Assembly: GCA_030824835.1 (NCBI GenBank)
Contig: JAPJRA010000216.1
Location: 1 to 6,539, forward strand
Direction of reading: 5' to 3'
Origin: Geminicoccaceae bacterium
GTDB lineage: Bacteria > Pseudomonadota > Alphaproteobacteria > Geminicoccales > Geminicoccaceae
DNA: 6,539 bases
Shown in pieces: positions 1 through 5,990 of the stretch. The notes below the pieces were generated by a model, which saw nothing but the letters and a program-made list of their open reading frames with translations, was not told the DNA's origin and searched no databases. Both the position numbers and the translations under genes were made by a program. How positions within the stretch are numbered: position 1 is the stretch's first letter; each line of letters starts with the position of its first letter.

Positions 1-316
1 CCTCAGCACCGGGCAGCGCAAGCGGCTGGAACTGGCGCGGGCCCTGGCGACCCGGCCGAAACTGCTGCTGCTCGACGAGGTGACGGGAGGCGTCGACCGT
101 CCCTCGATCCCCGGGCTGGTGGAAACAATCCGCACCCTTCACGCCGAGCGGGGCCTGACCCTTGTCGTGGTCGAGCATCACATGGACTTCCTCGGGGCAC
201 TGGTCGACGAGGCGCTGTTCCTCGACCAGGGCAGGCAGATCGTTTCCGGCAGCCTGGCCGAGGTCGCCGCCGACCCCCGTGTCCGCGACATCTATCTGGG
301 AGACGCCCATGCTTGA
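1..316 (+). CDS. livG: LivG-like ABC transporter ATPase, C-terminal part (cut by window edge)
   Basis: This is the last 104 residues of a nucleotide-binding subunit of a branched-chain-amino-acid-type importer, which hydrolyses ATP on the cytoplasmic face of the LivHM permease. The visible part opens with the ABC signature LSTGQ, followed by Walker B (LLLLDE), the D-loop region (GGVD) and the H-loop (VVVEHHMDF). It ends with the YLGDAHA tail typical of LivG/LivF. Walker A and the Q-loop lie left of the window; LivG proteins are usually about 250 residues, so roughly 145 are missing. The residue after the catalytic Glu is Val (DEVTGGVD) rather than the usual Pro; I believe this also occurs in some alphaproteobacterial homologues. 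The stop codon overlaps the next gene by 8 bases, so translation is probably coupled. The ABC ATPase call is firm; the LivG call rests on neighbours and tail. Confidence 0.93.
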   Translation, partial: LSTGQRKRLELARALATRPKLLLLDEVTGGVDRPSIPGLVETIRTLHAERGLTLVVVEHHMDFLGALVDEALFLDQGRQIVSGSLAEVAADPRVRDIYLGDAHA

Positions 317-1019
317 GCTGAGCGGGATCGACGTGCGCTATGGCGCGGCCCAGGTCCTGTGGGACCTGTCCCTTTCCGTCGGCGAAGGCGAGGTCGTGGC
401 GGTCATGGGGCCGAACGGCTCGGGCAAGAGCACCGTCCTGAAGGTCGCCATGGGCCTCAAGCGGCCGAGCGCGGGACGGGTCGTCTTCAACGGGATCGAC
501 CTCACCCAGATGTCGGCCACTGCGCGGGTCGGCGCCGGCATGAGCATCGTGCTCGAGCGTCGGCGCCTGTTCCCCCGCATGAGCGTGCGCGAGAATATCG
601 AGATCGGCGGTTTCGTCCTGCCCCGCCCCGATGCCGCCCGCCAGCTGGAGTGGGTGCTTACGCTTTTCCCGGAACTGCGGCCGCACATGGACGCAACGGC
701 CGGCCGCCTGAGCGGTGGCCAGCAGCAGATGACGGCGATCGCCCGCGGGCTGATGGCAAAGCCGCGGCTTCTGCTGATGGACGAGCCGCTGCTGGGACTG
801 TCGCCGGCGCTGCAGCAGAGGGTCTTCGCCCTGATGCGCGAGATCAACCGGCAGGGCGTCGCGATCCTGTTCAACGAACAGAACGCCAAGCTGTCATTCG
901 AGCTGAGCGATCGGGGCTACCTGCTGGAATCCGGCCGCGTGGTGCTGACGGGTTCCGGCACGCAGATGCTGGATCATCCCGAGATCAGGCGCGTCTATCT
1001 GGGCGAGGCGGCAGCATGA
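309..1019 (+). CDS. livF: LivF-like branched-chain amino acid-type ABC transporter ATPase
   Basis: A 236-residue protein, the normal LivF length and the second ATPase of the importer. Visible motifs are Walker A GPNGSGKST (34-42), signature LSGGQ (134-138), Walker B LLLMDE (154-159) and the LivF-type switch region with EQN (190-192), where an Asn stands at the position often taken by the H-loop His; VEQN is usual in LivF. The Q-loop reads IVLERRRLFPR (80-90), so Glu83 takes the Gln position, and the familiar VPEGRR is altered to VLERRR. The ATG at 309 is chosen because a GGGAGA ribosome-binding site lies at 298-303 and MLELSGIDVRYG is the standard LivF N-terminus. The frame stays open upstream to 162, but that part lies over livG in another frame and is not coding. 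It overlaps livG by 8 bases and livH by 4 (ATGA). Confidence 0.95.
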   Translation: MLELSGIDVRYGAAQVLWDLSLSVGEGEVVAVMGPNGSGKSTVLKVAMGLKRPSAGRVVFNGIDLTQMSATARVGAGMSIVLERRRLFPRMSVRENIEIGGFVLPRPDAARQLEWVLTLFPELRPHMDATAGRLSGGQQQMTAIARGLMAKPRLLLMDEPLLGLSPALQQRVFALMREINRQGVAILFNEQNAKLSFELSDRGYLLESGRVVLTGSGTQMLDHPEIRRVYLGEAAA

Positions 1020-1891
1020 CCGGCGCCATCCTGATCGAAACAATCCTGAACGGGCTGATCACCGGATCGATCTATGCGCTGATCGGCTCGGGGATCGCGC
1101 TGATCTATGGGACGACGCGCGTGCTGAACTTCGCTCATGGCGAGGGGATGATGTTGGCGGCCTATTCCGTCCTGATCCTGTCGACGACCGTGGGTCTGCC
1201 GCTGTGGCTGGCCGCAGCAGGCGCGATCCTTCTGGCCACGGTCGCGGGGGTCGTCATGCAGCGGCTGGTGATCGCCCCCATCCTGGCCCGCGAAGACTGG
1301 TCCTTCCGGATCATCGCGGCGACGATCGGATTGTCGATCTTCCTGCAAAGTGCGGCGCAACTGATCTGGGGCGAGGGGTTCAACGCCCTGCCCTATTTCT
1401 TCGAGGGCGTGCTGGTCTTGGGGCCGGTGCGGATGCCCTGGCAGCGAATCATGATCCTGGTCGTCGCGCTGGTCGTGCTCGGCCTATCGGCCCTGCTGCT
1501 GTACCGGACGCGCTTCGGGCAGATGATCCGCGCGACCGCGCAGGACGCCGAGGCGGCCGAGGCCTTCGGCATCCCCGCGGGACGGGTGCATACGATGGTC
1601 TTCGCCCTGTCCGCGGCACTCGCCGCGGTTGGCGCGATCATGCTGGCGCCGCTGCTTTCGGTAAACCCCTGGATGGGCGTCCCCTACATCCTCAAGGCTT
1701 TCGCCGTGGTCATCCTTGGCGGTCTCGGCAGCTTCGGCGGCGCTATCGTCGCAGGCTTCCTTCTCGGCCTCATGGAAAGCTTCGGAGTGGCCCTGACATC
1801 CAGCGAATGGCGCGACGTCATCTCGTTCTCGCTGCTGATCGCAGTGATCTGGGTCCGCCCCTACGGGCTCTTCAGCAAGCGGGAGGGCTGA
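1016..1891 (+). CDS. livH: LivH-like inner-membrane permease
   Basis: A 291-residue, very hydrophobic permease with about eight predicted membrane segments, forming half of the transmembrane channel of the importer. The N-terminus carries the LivH signature (residues 13-47): GSIYALIGSGIALIYG followed by RVLNFAHGEGMML. The C-terminal part has the cytoplasmic coupling-loop region around GGLGSFGG (235-242). The ATG at 1016 overlaps the livF stop as ATGA, and a weak GCGAGG site lies at 1003-1008, so translation is probably re-initiated from livF. The length matches the family (about 290). Assignment to the HAAT permease family (LivH/UrtB type) is firm; the transported solute is not defined by this subunit. 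Confidence 0.95.
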   Translation: MTGAILIETILNGLITGSIYALIGSGIALIYGTTRVLNFAHGEGMMLAAYSVLILSTTVGLPLWLAAAGAILLATVAGVVMQRLVIAPILAREDWSFRIIAATIGLSIFLQSAAQLIWGEGFNALPYFFEGVLVLGPVRMPWQRIMILVVALVVLGLSALLLYRTRFGQMIRATAQDAEAAEAFGIPAGRVHTMVFALSAALAAVGAIMLAPLLSVNPWMGVPYILKAFAVVILGGLGSFGGAIVAGFLLGLMESFGVALTSSEWRDVISFSLLIAVIWVRPYGLFSKREG

Positions 1892-1894
1892 ACA

Positions 1895-2875
1895 ATGACC
1901 GAGATGCTCGGGCGCCGTCCGGCCTTGACGCTTGCACTGCTGATCGCCCTGCTTGCCGTCGTCCCCTTTGCGGTGACAAACGCCTATCACCTGCACGTCC
2001 TGACGATCTTCCTGCTGTTCGCGATCTTCGCCTCGGGCTGGAACCTCACCTTGGGTATCCTGGGCCTGAAGACGCTGGGACACCATGCCTTCTTCGCCTT
2101 GGGGGCCTACTGCTCGGCGATGGTGTCGCATTACGCCGGGATCTCGCCCTGGCTCACCATCTGGCTGGGGGCCGCCCTAGCCGCGCTGGCCGGGCTGCTG
2201 ATCGGCGTGCCCATCCTGCGCATCCGGTCGATGCCGCATGTGGCGATCGTGACCCTCGCATTCGCAGAGATCATCCGGCTGATCCTTGCGAACCTCAAGG
2301 ACTGGACGCGGGGCGAGCTCGGCTTCTGGGGCATCGATCCCATGCCCGAACTGACCTTGGGCGGCACCGTGCTGGAGTTCGGGACAGGCAAGCCGTTCGG
2401 CTCCTATCTCCTGGCGCTCGGCTTCTTCGCAGCGGTGCATCTGCTGCTGCTGGTGATCCTGCGGGGTCGCGTCGGCCTGACACTGGTCGCCATCCGCGAC
2501 TCGGAACTGGCGGCGGAAAGCCTGGCGGTGGACCTGACACGCTGGAAGCTGGGCATCTTCGCCTTCAGCGCCGCCTTCGTCGGGCTGAGCGGCGCCCTTT
2601 ATGCCCATTACATCCAGATCCTGACCCCGACATCGACGGTCGGGCCCGAGATGCTGGTCACGCTGCTGGCGATGATCATCGTGGGCGGCGTGGGGCGGTT
2701 TCTGGGGCCGGTTCTCGGCGCCGCGCTGCTGACCGTCCTTGGCGAGGTTCTGCGCGAGTTCGGCGATCTGCGGATGCTTCTTTACGGAGGCATCGTCATG
2801 CTCTTCGTGCTGGGCGCGCCACGCGGCCTAGCCGGGCTGCTCGCCATGTTCGGCCGCCGCGGCACAGCTTTATGA
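1895..2875 (+). CDS. livM: LivM-like inner-membrane permease
   Basis: A 326-residue second permease subunit that pairs with LivH. It has the LivM core motif at residues 48-72: GWNLTLGILGLKTLGHHAFF then ALGAY. The usual family Gln in the GxxGQxSLGH pattern is Leu here (GLKTLGH). The C-terminal motif GGVGRFLGPVLG (264-275) is the coupling-helix region, and the protein ends in a short basic tail (GRRGTAL). A strong GGGAGG ribosome-binding site at 1881-1886, inside the end of livH, precedes the ATG at 1895; the gap from the livH stop is 3 bases. The length is normal for LivM proteins without a fused ATPase (about 320-350). It must act with the adjacent ATPases and binding protein. Confidence 0.95.
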   Translation: MTEMLGRRPALTLALLIALLAVVPFAVTNAYHLHVLTIFLLFAIFASGWNLTLGILGLKTLGHHAFFALGAYCSAMVSHYAGISPWLTIWLGAALAALAGLLIGVPILRIRSMPHVAIVTLAFAEIIRLILANLKDWTRGELGFWGIDPMPELTLGGTVLEFGTGKPFGSYLLALGFFAAVHLLLLVILRGRVGLTLVAIRDSELAAESLAVDLTRWKLGIFAFSAAFVGLSGALYAHYIQILTPTSTVGPEMLVTLLAMIIVGGVGRFLGPVLGAALLTVLGEVLREFGDLRMLLYGGIVMLFVLGAPRGLAGLLAMFGRRGTAL

Positions 2876-2906
2876 TCAGAAAACCACCAACGGGAGAACT
2901 GCCGCC

Positions 2907-4130
2907 ATGTTGAGACGACTTCTCGTCACAAGCGCCCTCGCGCTTGCCGCCTTCGCGCCGTTGACGGCCGGCGCGCAAGAGATCCCGGTGGGTGCAATCG
3001 CCCCGCTGACCGGTCCGGCCGCAAACTCGGGCGAGGCGCTCCGCCAGGGGTTCCTTCTGGCAGTGAAGGAATGGAACGAGGGCAAGGGCGACTATGTCAC
3101 GCCCGACGGCCAGCATCCAACCATCGCCCTGACAGTCGAGGACAACAACTCCAAGCCCGAGGTGGGCGTCAGCGCGGCGCAGCGGATGATCACCCGCAAC
3201 GGCATCAAGCTGCTGATCGGCGACGCACTGCACAGCCATGTCACGATGGCGCTGATGGAGCTTGCGCCGCAGTTCGACCTGCCCATCCTCAGCGCCGAGC
3301 CCGTCAGCACGCTGATCGCAGACAAGGTGAAGTCGGACCCCGAGAAATACGCGCTTTACTGGAAGGGCAACTACAACAGCAGCGCCTATGGGGAGACGGT
3401 TCATGACTTCGTCGGCTGGGCCGTCGAAAAGGGCGTGATCGCCGCGGAAGGCAAGAAGCTGGCCTTCGTGATCGAGGATACCGATTACGGCCATTCGAAT
3501 GCCGACACGATCACCGAGCTTTTCGAAAAGGACGGCTGGACAGTCGTCGCCAGCGAGGCCGTTCCCGCCGGCAGCACCGACTTCTATCCGCAGTTGACCA
3601 AGCTGAAGGGCGCCGCCCCGGACCTGACGCTGTCGGTCTTCACGGCGGTCAACTCCGGCGTGTCCCTGGTCCGGCAGATCTCCGAGCAGACCCTGCCCGG
3701 CCGCCACATGGCGATCTATTATCCCACCAAGCCCGAGTTCATGGATCAGGTGGGCGACGCGGGCGAAGGCCTGATCTGGACCTCGCTTCAGTTTGCCCCC
3801 GACGTGGTTCCGGCCCACAAGGAATTCGACGACAGGATCCAGGCGGAATTCGGCAATCCGGCGACCTATAGCCACGCGCACGGCTATTGCACGATGATGA
3901 TCGGCCTGCGTGCGCTGGAAACCGCAGGCGGGACGGACCCCAAGGCGGTGTCCGATGCCATCGGGGCAAGCGACTACAACTGCCTGATCGGCCGCTTCAA
4001 GTTCGACTCTGCCGATCACACGGTCATCGGCGGCGGCGAGTACCTGCCGCTGCCCGTGGCCCAGATCCAGAGCGGCGTGAACCAGCTGATCTGGCCCGAG
4101 GCAAATGCCACCGCCGAAGCACAAAAGTGA
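2907..4130 (+). CDS. Periplasmic substrate-binding protein of the HAAT/branched-chain amino acid ABC importer
   Basis: A 407-residue type-1 periplasmic binding protein (Peripla_BP_6/LivJK-like fold). Residues 1-23 form a Sec signal peptide: LRRLL, a hydrophobic core and an AGA site, with cleavage likely before Gln24. There is no lipobox Cys. The mature protein begins EIPVGAIAPLTGPAANSG, the usual first strand and ligand-loop region. The second lobe begins around KKLAFVIEDTDYGHSN (183-198) and contains AGSTDFYPQLTKLKG (221-235). The mature chain has only two cysteines, Cys328 and Cys359, which could form a disulfide. A GGGAGA site at 2892-2897 supports the ATG at 2907, 31 bases after livM. The protein captures the solute and delivers it to LivHM. 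The solute is unknown: branched-chain amino acids, amides, urea-like compounds and aromatic acids are all possible for this family, so I give no livK symbol. Confidence 0.93.
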   Translation: MLRRLLVTSALALAAFAPLTAGAQEIPVGAIAPLTGPAANSGEALRQGFLLAVKEWNEGKGDYVTPDGQHPTIALTVEDNNSKPEVGVSAAQRMITRNGIKLLIGDALHSHVTMALMELAPQFDLPILSAEPVSTLIADKVKSDPEKYALYWKGNYNSSAYGETVHDFVGWAVEKGVIAAEGKKLAFVIEDTDYGHSNADTITELFEKDGWTVVASEAVPAGSTDFYPQLTKLKGAAPDLTLSVFTAVNSGVSLVRQISEQTLPGRHMAIYYPTKPEFMDQVGDAGEGLIWTSLQFAPDVVPAHKEFDDRIQAEFGNPATYSHAHGYCTMMIGLRALETAGGTDPKAVSDAIGASDYNCLIGRFKFDSADHTVIGGGEYLPLPVAQIQSGVNQLIWPEANATAEAQK

Positions 4131-4136
4131 TCACGG

Positions 4137-4159
4137 GAGTGGGGCCGACGGCCCCACTC
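4137..4159 (+). terminator. Intra-operon GC hairpin after the binding-protein gene, no U tract
   Basis: The arms GAGTGGGGCC (4137-4146) and GGCCCCACTC (4150-4159) are perfect reverse complements around a GAC loop, starting 7 bases after the binding-protein stop. The tail is ATGCAATG, not a run of T, so a classical intrinsic terminator is unlikely. It may be an attenuator or an mRNA 3'-end stabiliser that raises binding-protein expression above the downstream flavoprotein. The hairpin itself is seen; the role is inferred. Confidence 0.6.
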
Positions 4160-4180
4160 ATGCAATGTCAAGGTAAGCGC

Positions 4181-4795
4181 ATGGAATTCATCAGAAGCGA
4201 AGCCGAGCTCGAGGAGATCTATGGCGAGCCTGTCACGGCTGCCATCGCAAAGGTTTCGACCTGGATCACCCCGACCTATCGGCGCTGGATCGAGGCCGCG
4301 CGCTTCTGCGTCATCTCGACCGCGGGCCCCGGCGGCACCGACGGCTCACCACGCGGGGACGACGGTCCCGTCGCGCGCATCCTGGACGAACGGACCTTTG
4401 CGATACCGGATTGGGTCGGCAACAATCGGATCGATACCCTGCGCAACCTCGTGCATGACGACCGCATCTCCGTCATGTTCATGGTGGCGGGATCGGGCAA
4501 TGTCGTCCGTGCGAACGGGGTCGCGCGCATCACGACTGATCCTGACCTTCGTCAAAGCTTCGCCCGCGGGACTGCCGCAGGAGCCCTGCTCCCCCGCAGC
4601 GTGCTGCTGATCCAGGTGTCCGAGATCTACATGCAATGCACCCGGGCGATCATGCGGTCGCGCATCTGGTCGGGCCAGAAGCCGCCCGAGGGCCTGCCGA
4701 CGCAGGGCGAAATGCTGGCGGCTCAATCCGAGGAATTCGAGGCCAGAAGCTATGACGAAGGCTGGAGTGTTCGCAGCCTTGCCAACCTGTGGTAG
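4181..4795 (+). CDS. PPOX-type FMN-dependent flavoprotein (MSMEG_1061/DR2398-like pyridoxamine 5'-phosphate oxidase family)
   Basis: A 204-residue cytoplasmic protein of the split-barrel flavin-binding superfamily. The subfamily pattern is clear: RSEAELEEIYGEP (5-17), ITPTYRRWIEAARFCVIST (29-47), the SPRGDDGP turn (56-63) and the long FMN-site motif DWVGNNRIDTLRN (77-89). NGVARIT (112-118), PRSVLLIQV (138-146) and a C-terminal CTRAIMRSRIW (153-163) follow. Members bind FMN (some superfamily members bind F420 or heme) and are presumed redox enzymes; the reaction of this subfamily is not established. The start at 4181 has an AAGG site at 4170-4173. An in-frame ATG at 4160, directly after the hairpin, would add seven residues and is less likely. 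The gene lies 50 bases behind the transporter on the same strand, so it may act on the imported compound; that link is inference. Confidence 0.9.
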   Translation: MEFIRSEAELEEIYGEPVTAAIAKVSTWITPTYRRWIEAARFCVISTAGPGGTDGSPRGDDGPVARILDERTFAIPDWVGNNRIDTLRNLVHDDRISVMFMVAGSGNVVRANGVARITTDPDLRQSFARGTAAGALLPRSVLLIQVSEIYMQCTRAIMRSRIWSGQKPPEGLPTQGEMLAAQSEEFEARSYDEGWSVRSLANLW

Positions 4796-4816
4796 TCAGT
4801 CGGGCGGACTGACCTT
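4795..4816 (+). terminator. Possible intrinsic terminator after the flavoprotein gene
   Basis: The 7-bp arms GTCAGTC (4795-4801) and GACTGAC (4807-4813) are perfectly complementary around a GGGCG loop, and a short CTTTC follows. The stem begins on the last base of the TAG stop codon. Stem and T run are both short, so this is a moderate to weak terminator candidate. It fits the end of the operon, since nothing on the + strand continues the gene set beyond it. Confidence 0.4.
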
Positions 4817-4990
4817 TCATGGCAAACACTGGCCAATCCTTGCCGCACAATGCGGAACAGGATGCAACCATAGTCCGTGCCGTAAACTATTCGTTAAATA
4901 AACTTTTGTGCCTTCATCATCAAAGTAAGTGGTTTAGGGTCGAAGATTTCATCCAAGGTCGCCGCATCCCCGGATTTCATGGTCATGGCC
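4817..4990. other. AT-richer spacer between the operon and the insertion sequence
   Basis: No credible gene is present. Base composition falls clearly around 4880-4940 (for example TTAAATAAACTTTTG near 4894-4908), against a strongly GC-rich surrounding. A 66-codon frame (4819-5019) crosses it but runs into the insertion sequence, has no good ribosome-binding site and resembles nothing I know. The stretch is probably non-coding host DNA into which IS-A inserted, possibly holding a promoter for something now displaced. Confidence 0.4.
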
Positions 4991-5010
4991 TGCTGCCGGT
5001 TTCGTGGACA
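4991..5010 (+). repeat. Probable left terminal inverted repeat of IS-A
   Basis: TGCTGCCGGTTTCGTGGACA has the TG start and GTGGACA-type inner sequence common in IS3-family ends, at a suitable distance before orfA. The partner repeat is not in the window, so this is assigned by position and resemblance only. Confidence 0.45.
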
Positions 5011-5048
5011 CGAAGATAAGATCGTGACCAAGGGACTGGAGATCACAC

Positions 5049-5339
5049 ATGACGAGACGGAAGTTCAGCCGCGAGTTCAAAACCGAGGCTGTAAAGCTGG
5101 TGACTGATCGCGGCGTATCGGTGGCGCAGGCAGCCCGTGACCTTGATCTGGCGGAGAGCGTGTTGCGGCGCTGGATGCGGGAGCTAACTGCCGCGCCAAC
5201 TGCGGCGTTTCCAGGGAACGGGCAGATGCGGGCCGATCAGGCCGAGATCGCGGCGCTGAAGAAAGAGGTCGCCCGGCTCCGGGCGGAGCGTGACATCCTC
5301 GAGAAGGCCACGGCTTTTTTCGCGCGCGAGGCGACATGA
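5049..5339 (+). CDS. IS3-family transposase OrfA (helix-turn-helix protein) of IS-A
   Basis: A complete 96-residue OrfA. Residues 3-45 are the transposase-8/IS3 helix-turn-helix (RKFSREFKTEAVKLV, then VSVAQAARDLDLAESVLRRW), which binds the terminal repeats. Residues about 61-90 form a leucine-rich coiled coil (AEIAALKKEVARLRAERDIL) used for multimerisation. A GGAG site at 5038-5041 supports the ATG. Its TGA overlaps the orfB ATG as ATGA, and the slippery sequence at 5315-5321 would give the OrfAB fusion by -1 frameshifting, as in other IS3 elements. OrfA alone normally acts as a regulator. The reading frame is intact although orfB is dead, so it may still be made and could affect related elements. 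Confidence 0.93.
   Translation: MTRRKFSREFKTEAVKLVTDRGVSVAQAARDLDLAESVLRRWMRELTAAPTAAFPGNGQMRADQAEIAALKKEVARLRAERDILEKATAFFAREAT
5315..5321 (+). other. Programmed -1 frameshift slippery heptamer T TTT TTC in IS-A
   Basis: In the orfA frame the codons read gcT TTT TTC, matching the X XXY YYZ rule for -1 slippage. The -1 frame is open from here through the orfB ATG at 5336 and joins orfB in phase. This is the usual way IS3-family elements make OrfAB. The site is seen; its use is inferred from the family. Confidence 0.7.
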
Positions 5340-5545
5340 GGTTCGCCTTTATCGCCAAGCATCGTCACATCTAGCCGGTCAGCTGGCTCTGCGAGGTGCT
5401 GGAGGTCTCGCGTTCGGGATTCCACGCCTGGCTCAACCGCCCGGTCAGCGCCCGCGAGATCCATGATGCGAAGCTCGTCCCAGCCATCGACAAGAGTTTC
5501 AAGGCCAGCGATATGGCGCCCGCCGCGTTTGGGGTGACGTGCTTG
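5336..5545 (+). pseudogene. Broken 5' fragment of IS3-family orfB (DDE transposase) of IS-A
   Basis: The start MRFAFIAKHRHI is a typical IS3 orfB N-terminus, but codon 13, normally Trp before PVSWLCEVL, is TAG (5372-5374). The frame then continues with family-like sequence (EVSRSGFHAWLNRPVSAREI, then AIDKSFKASD) up to about 5512. There the expected SDRTYGARRVW is broken. The downstream bases encode GARRVWGDVL in another frame (5515-5544), which fits loss of seven bases (cggacct in homologues I recall) between GAT and ATGG. The gene then stops at 5545 where IS-B begins. A full orfB is about 280 residues; only about 70 codons of HTH-21-type N-terminal region remain, with no DDE catalytic core. 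Three independent lesions make this clearly a pseudogene. Confidence 0.88.
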
Positions 5546-5569
5546 TGACCTGCCCCCCGGTCGTCCCTC
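5546..5569 (-). repeat. Right terminal inverted repeat of IS-B
   Basis: The sequence beginning TGACCTGCCCCCCGG at 5546 matches the usual form of this IS3 subgroup's ends (TG start, run of C, then GG). It directly abuts the IS-A orfB sequence, which marks the insertion point. The inner limit at about 5569 is a guess, because the other end of IS-B is absent. Confidence 0.6.
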
Positions 5570-5990
5570 GTTCATAACGAGAGTCCTTGGGGTTGATATT
5601 GGTTGGTTTCGGGTGTGGCAAGCGCGCCGGGCGCGGAGCCCTCAGATTGCTCAAGCGCTCGGCGCGCGTCGGACGGGGTCTTGTTGCCCAGCGAGGAATG
5701 GGGCCTGACGTTGTTGTAGTCGTAGCGCCAGAGGGCCAGTTTGCGGCGGGCATCAGCCAGGCTGTCGAAGATTTCCTCGTTCAGGCATTCGTCGCGCAGG
5801 CTGCCGTTGAAGCTTTCGATGTAGCCATTCTGCTGCGGCTTGCCTGGGTCGATGTAGTGCCATTCGACGCCGTTCGCGTTGGCCCATTTCAGGATGGCCT
5901 TGCTGGTGAACTCGGTTCCGTTGTCGCTGACGATGCAAGCGGGCTTGCCGTAAATCCTGACCAGCGCATCCAGTTCCCGTGCCACCCGAG
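5546..5990 (-). mobile_element. IS-B: truncated IS3-family element nested in IS-A
   Basis: On the - strand this holds the 3' part of an IS3-family orfB and the element's right terminus. The terminus is the sequence starting TGACCTGCCCCCC at 5546, 26 bases beyond the orfB stop, a normal IS3 layout. The left half of IS-B (orfA, the N-terminal part of orfB and the left repeat) is missing. Recognisable transposase sequence ends near 5985-5995, so the far boundary is approximate. The element must have inserted into IS-A and later lost its other end by deletion or rearrangement. Confidence 0.8.

Larger units (their letters stand above)
4991..5545 (+). mobile_element. IS-A: left part of an IS3-family insertion sequence, interrupted at 5546
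   Basis: This segment holds the left end, orfA and the first quarter of orfB of an IS3-family element. The left boundary is placed at 4991, where TGCTGCCGGTTTCGTGGACA begins. It starts with the TG typical of IS3 ends and lies 58 bases before orfA; the exact base is inferred, because the matching right end is absent. The right part is missing because a second IS3-family element begins at exactly 5546 inside orfB. No target duplication can be tested here. With orfB broken three ways, the copy cannot produce its own transposase. Confidence 0.8.

Noticed and set aside
359..1891. Long + strand frame starting inside livF in another frame and running into livH
   Set aside because: The part before 1016 is a low-complexity Arg/Gly/Pro/Ala-rich shadow of livF. 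It merely shares the livH frame downstream, and the real livH start is the ATGA overlap at 1016.
1204..2913. 569-codon + strand frame overlapping livH and livM
   Set aside because: Arg/Gly/Ala-rich shadow translation with no motifs, lying over two well-supported permease genes.
2796..4124. A 442-codon open frame on the - strand antisense to the binding-protein gene
   Set aside because: It mirrors the + strand gene through GC-rich codon bias, shows no family motif and has no ribosome-binding site. The + strand protein has a signal peptide and a clear fold.
4819..5019. 66-codon + strand frame in the spacer before IS-A
   Set aside because: It has no convincing ribosome-binding site and no recognisable motif, and its 3' end runs through the IS-A terminal repeat.
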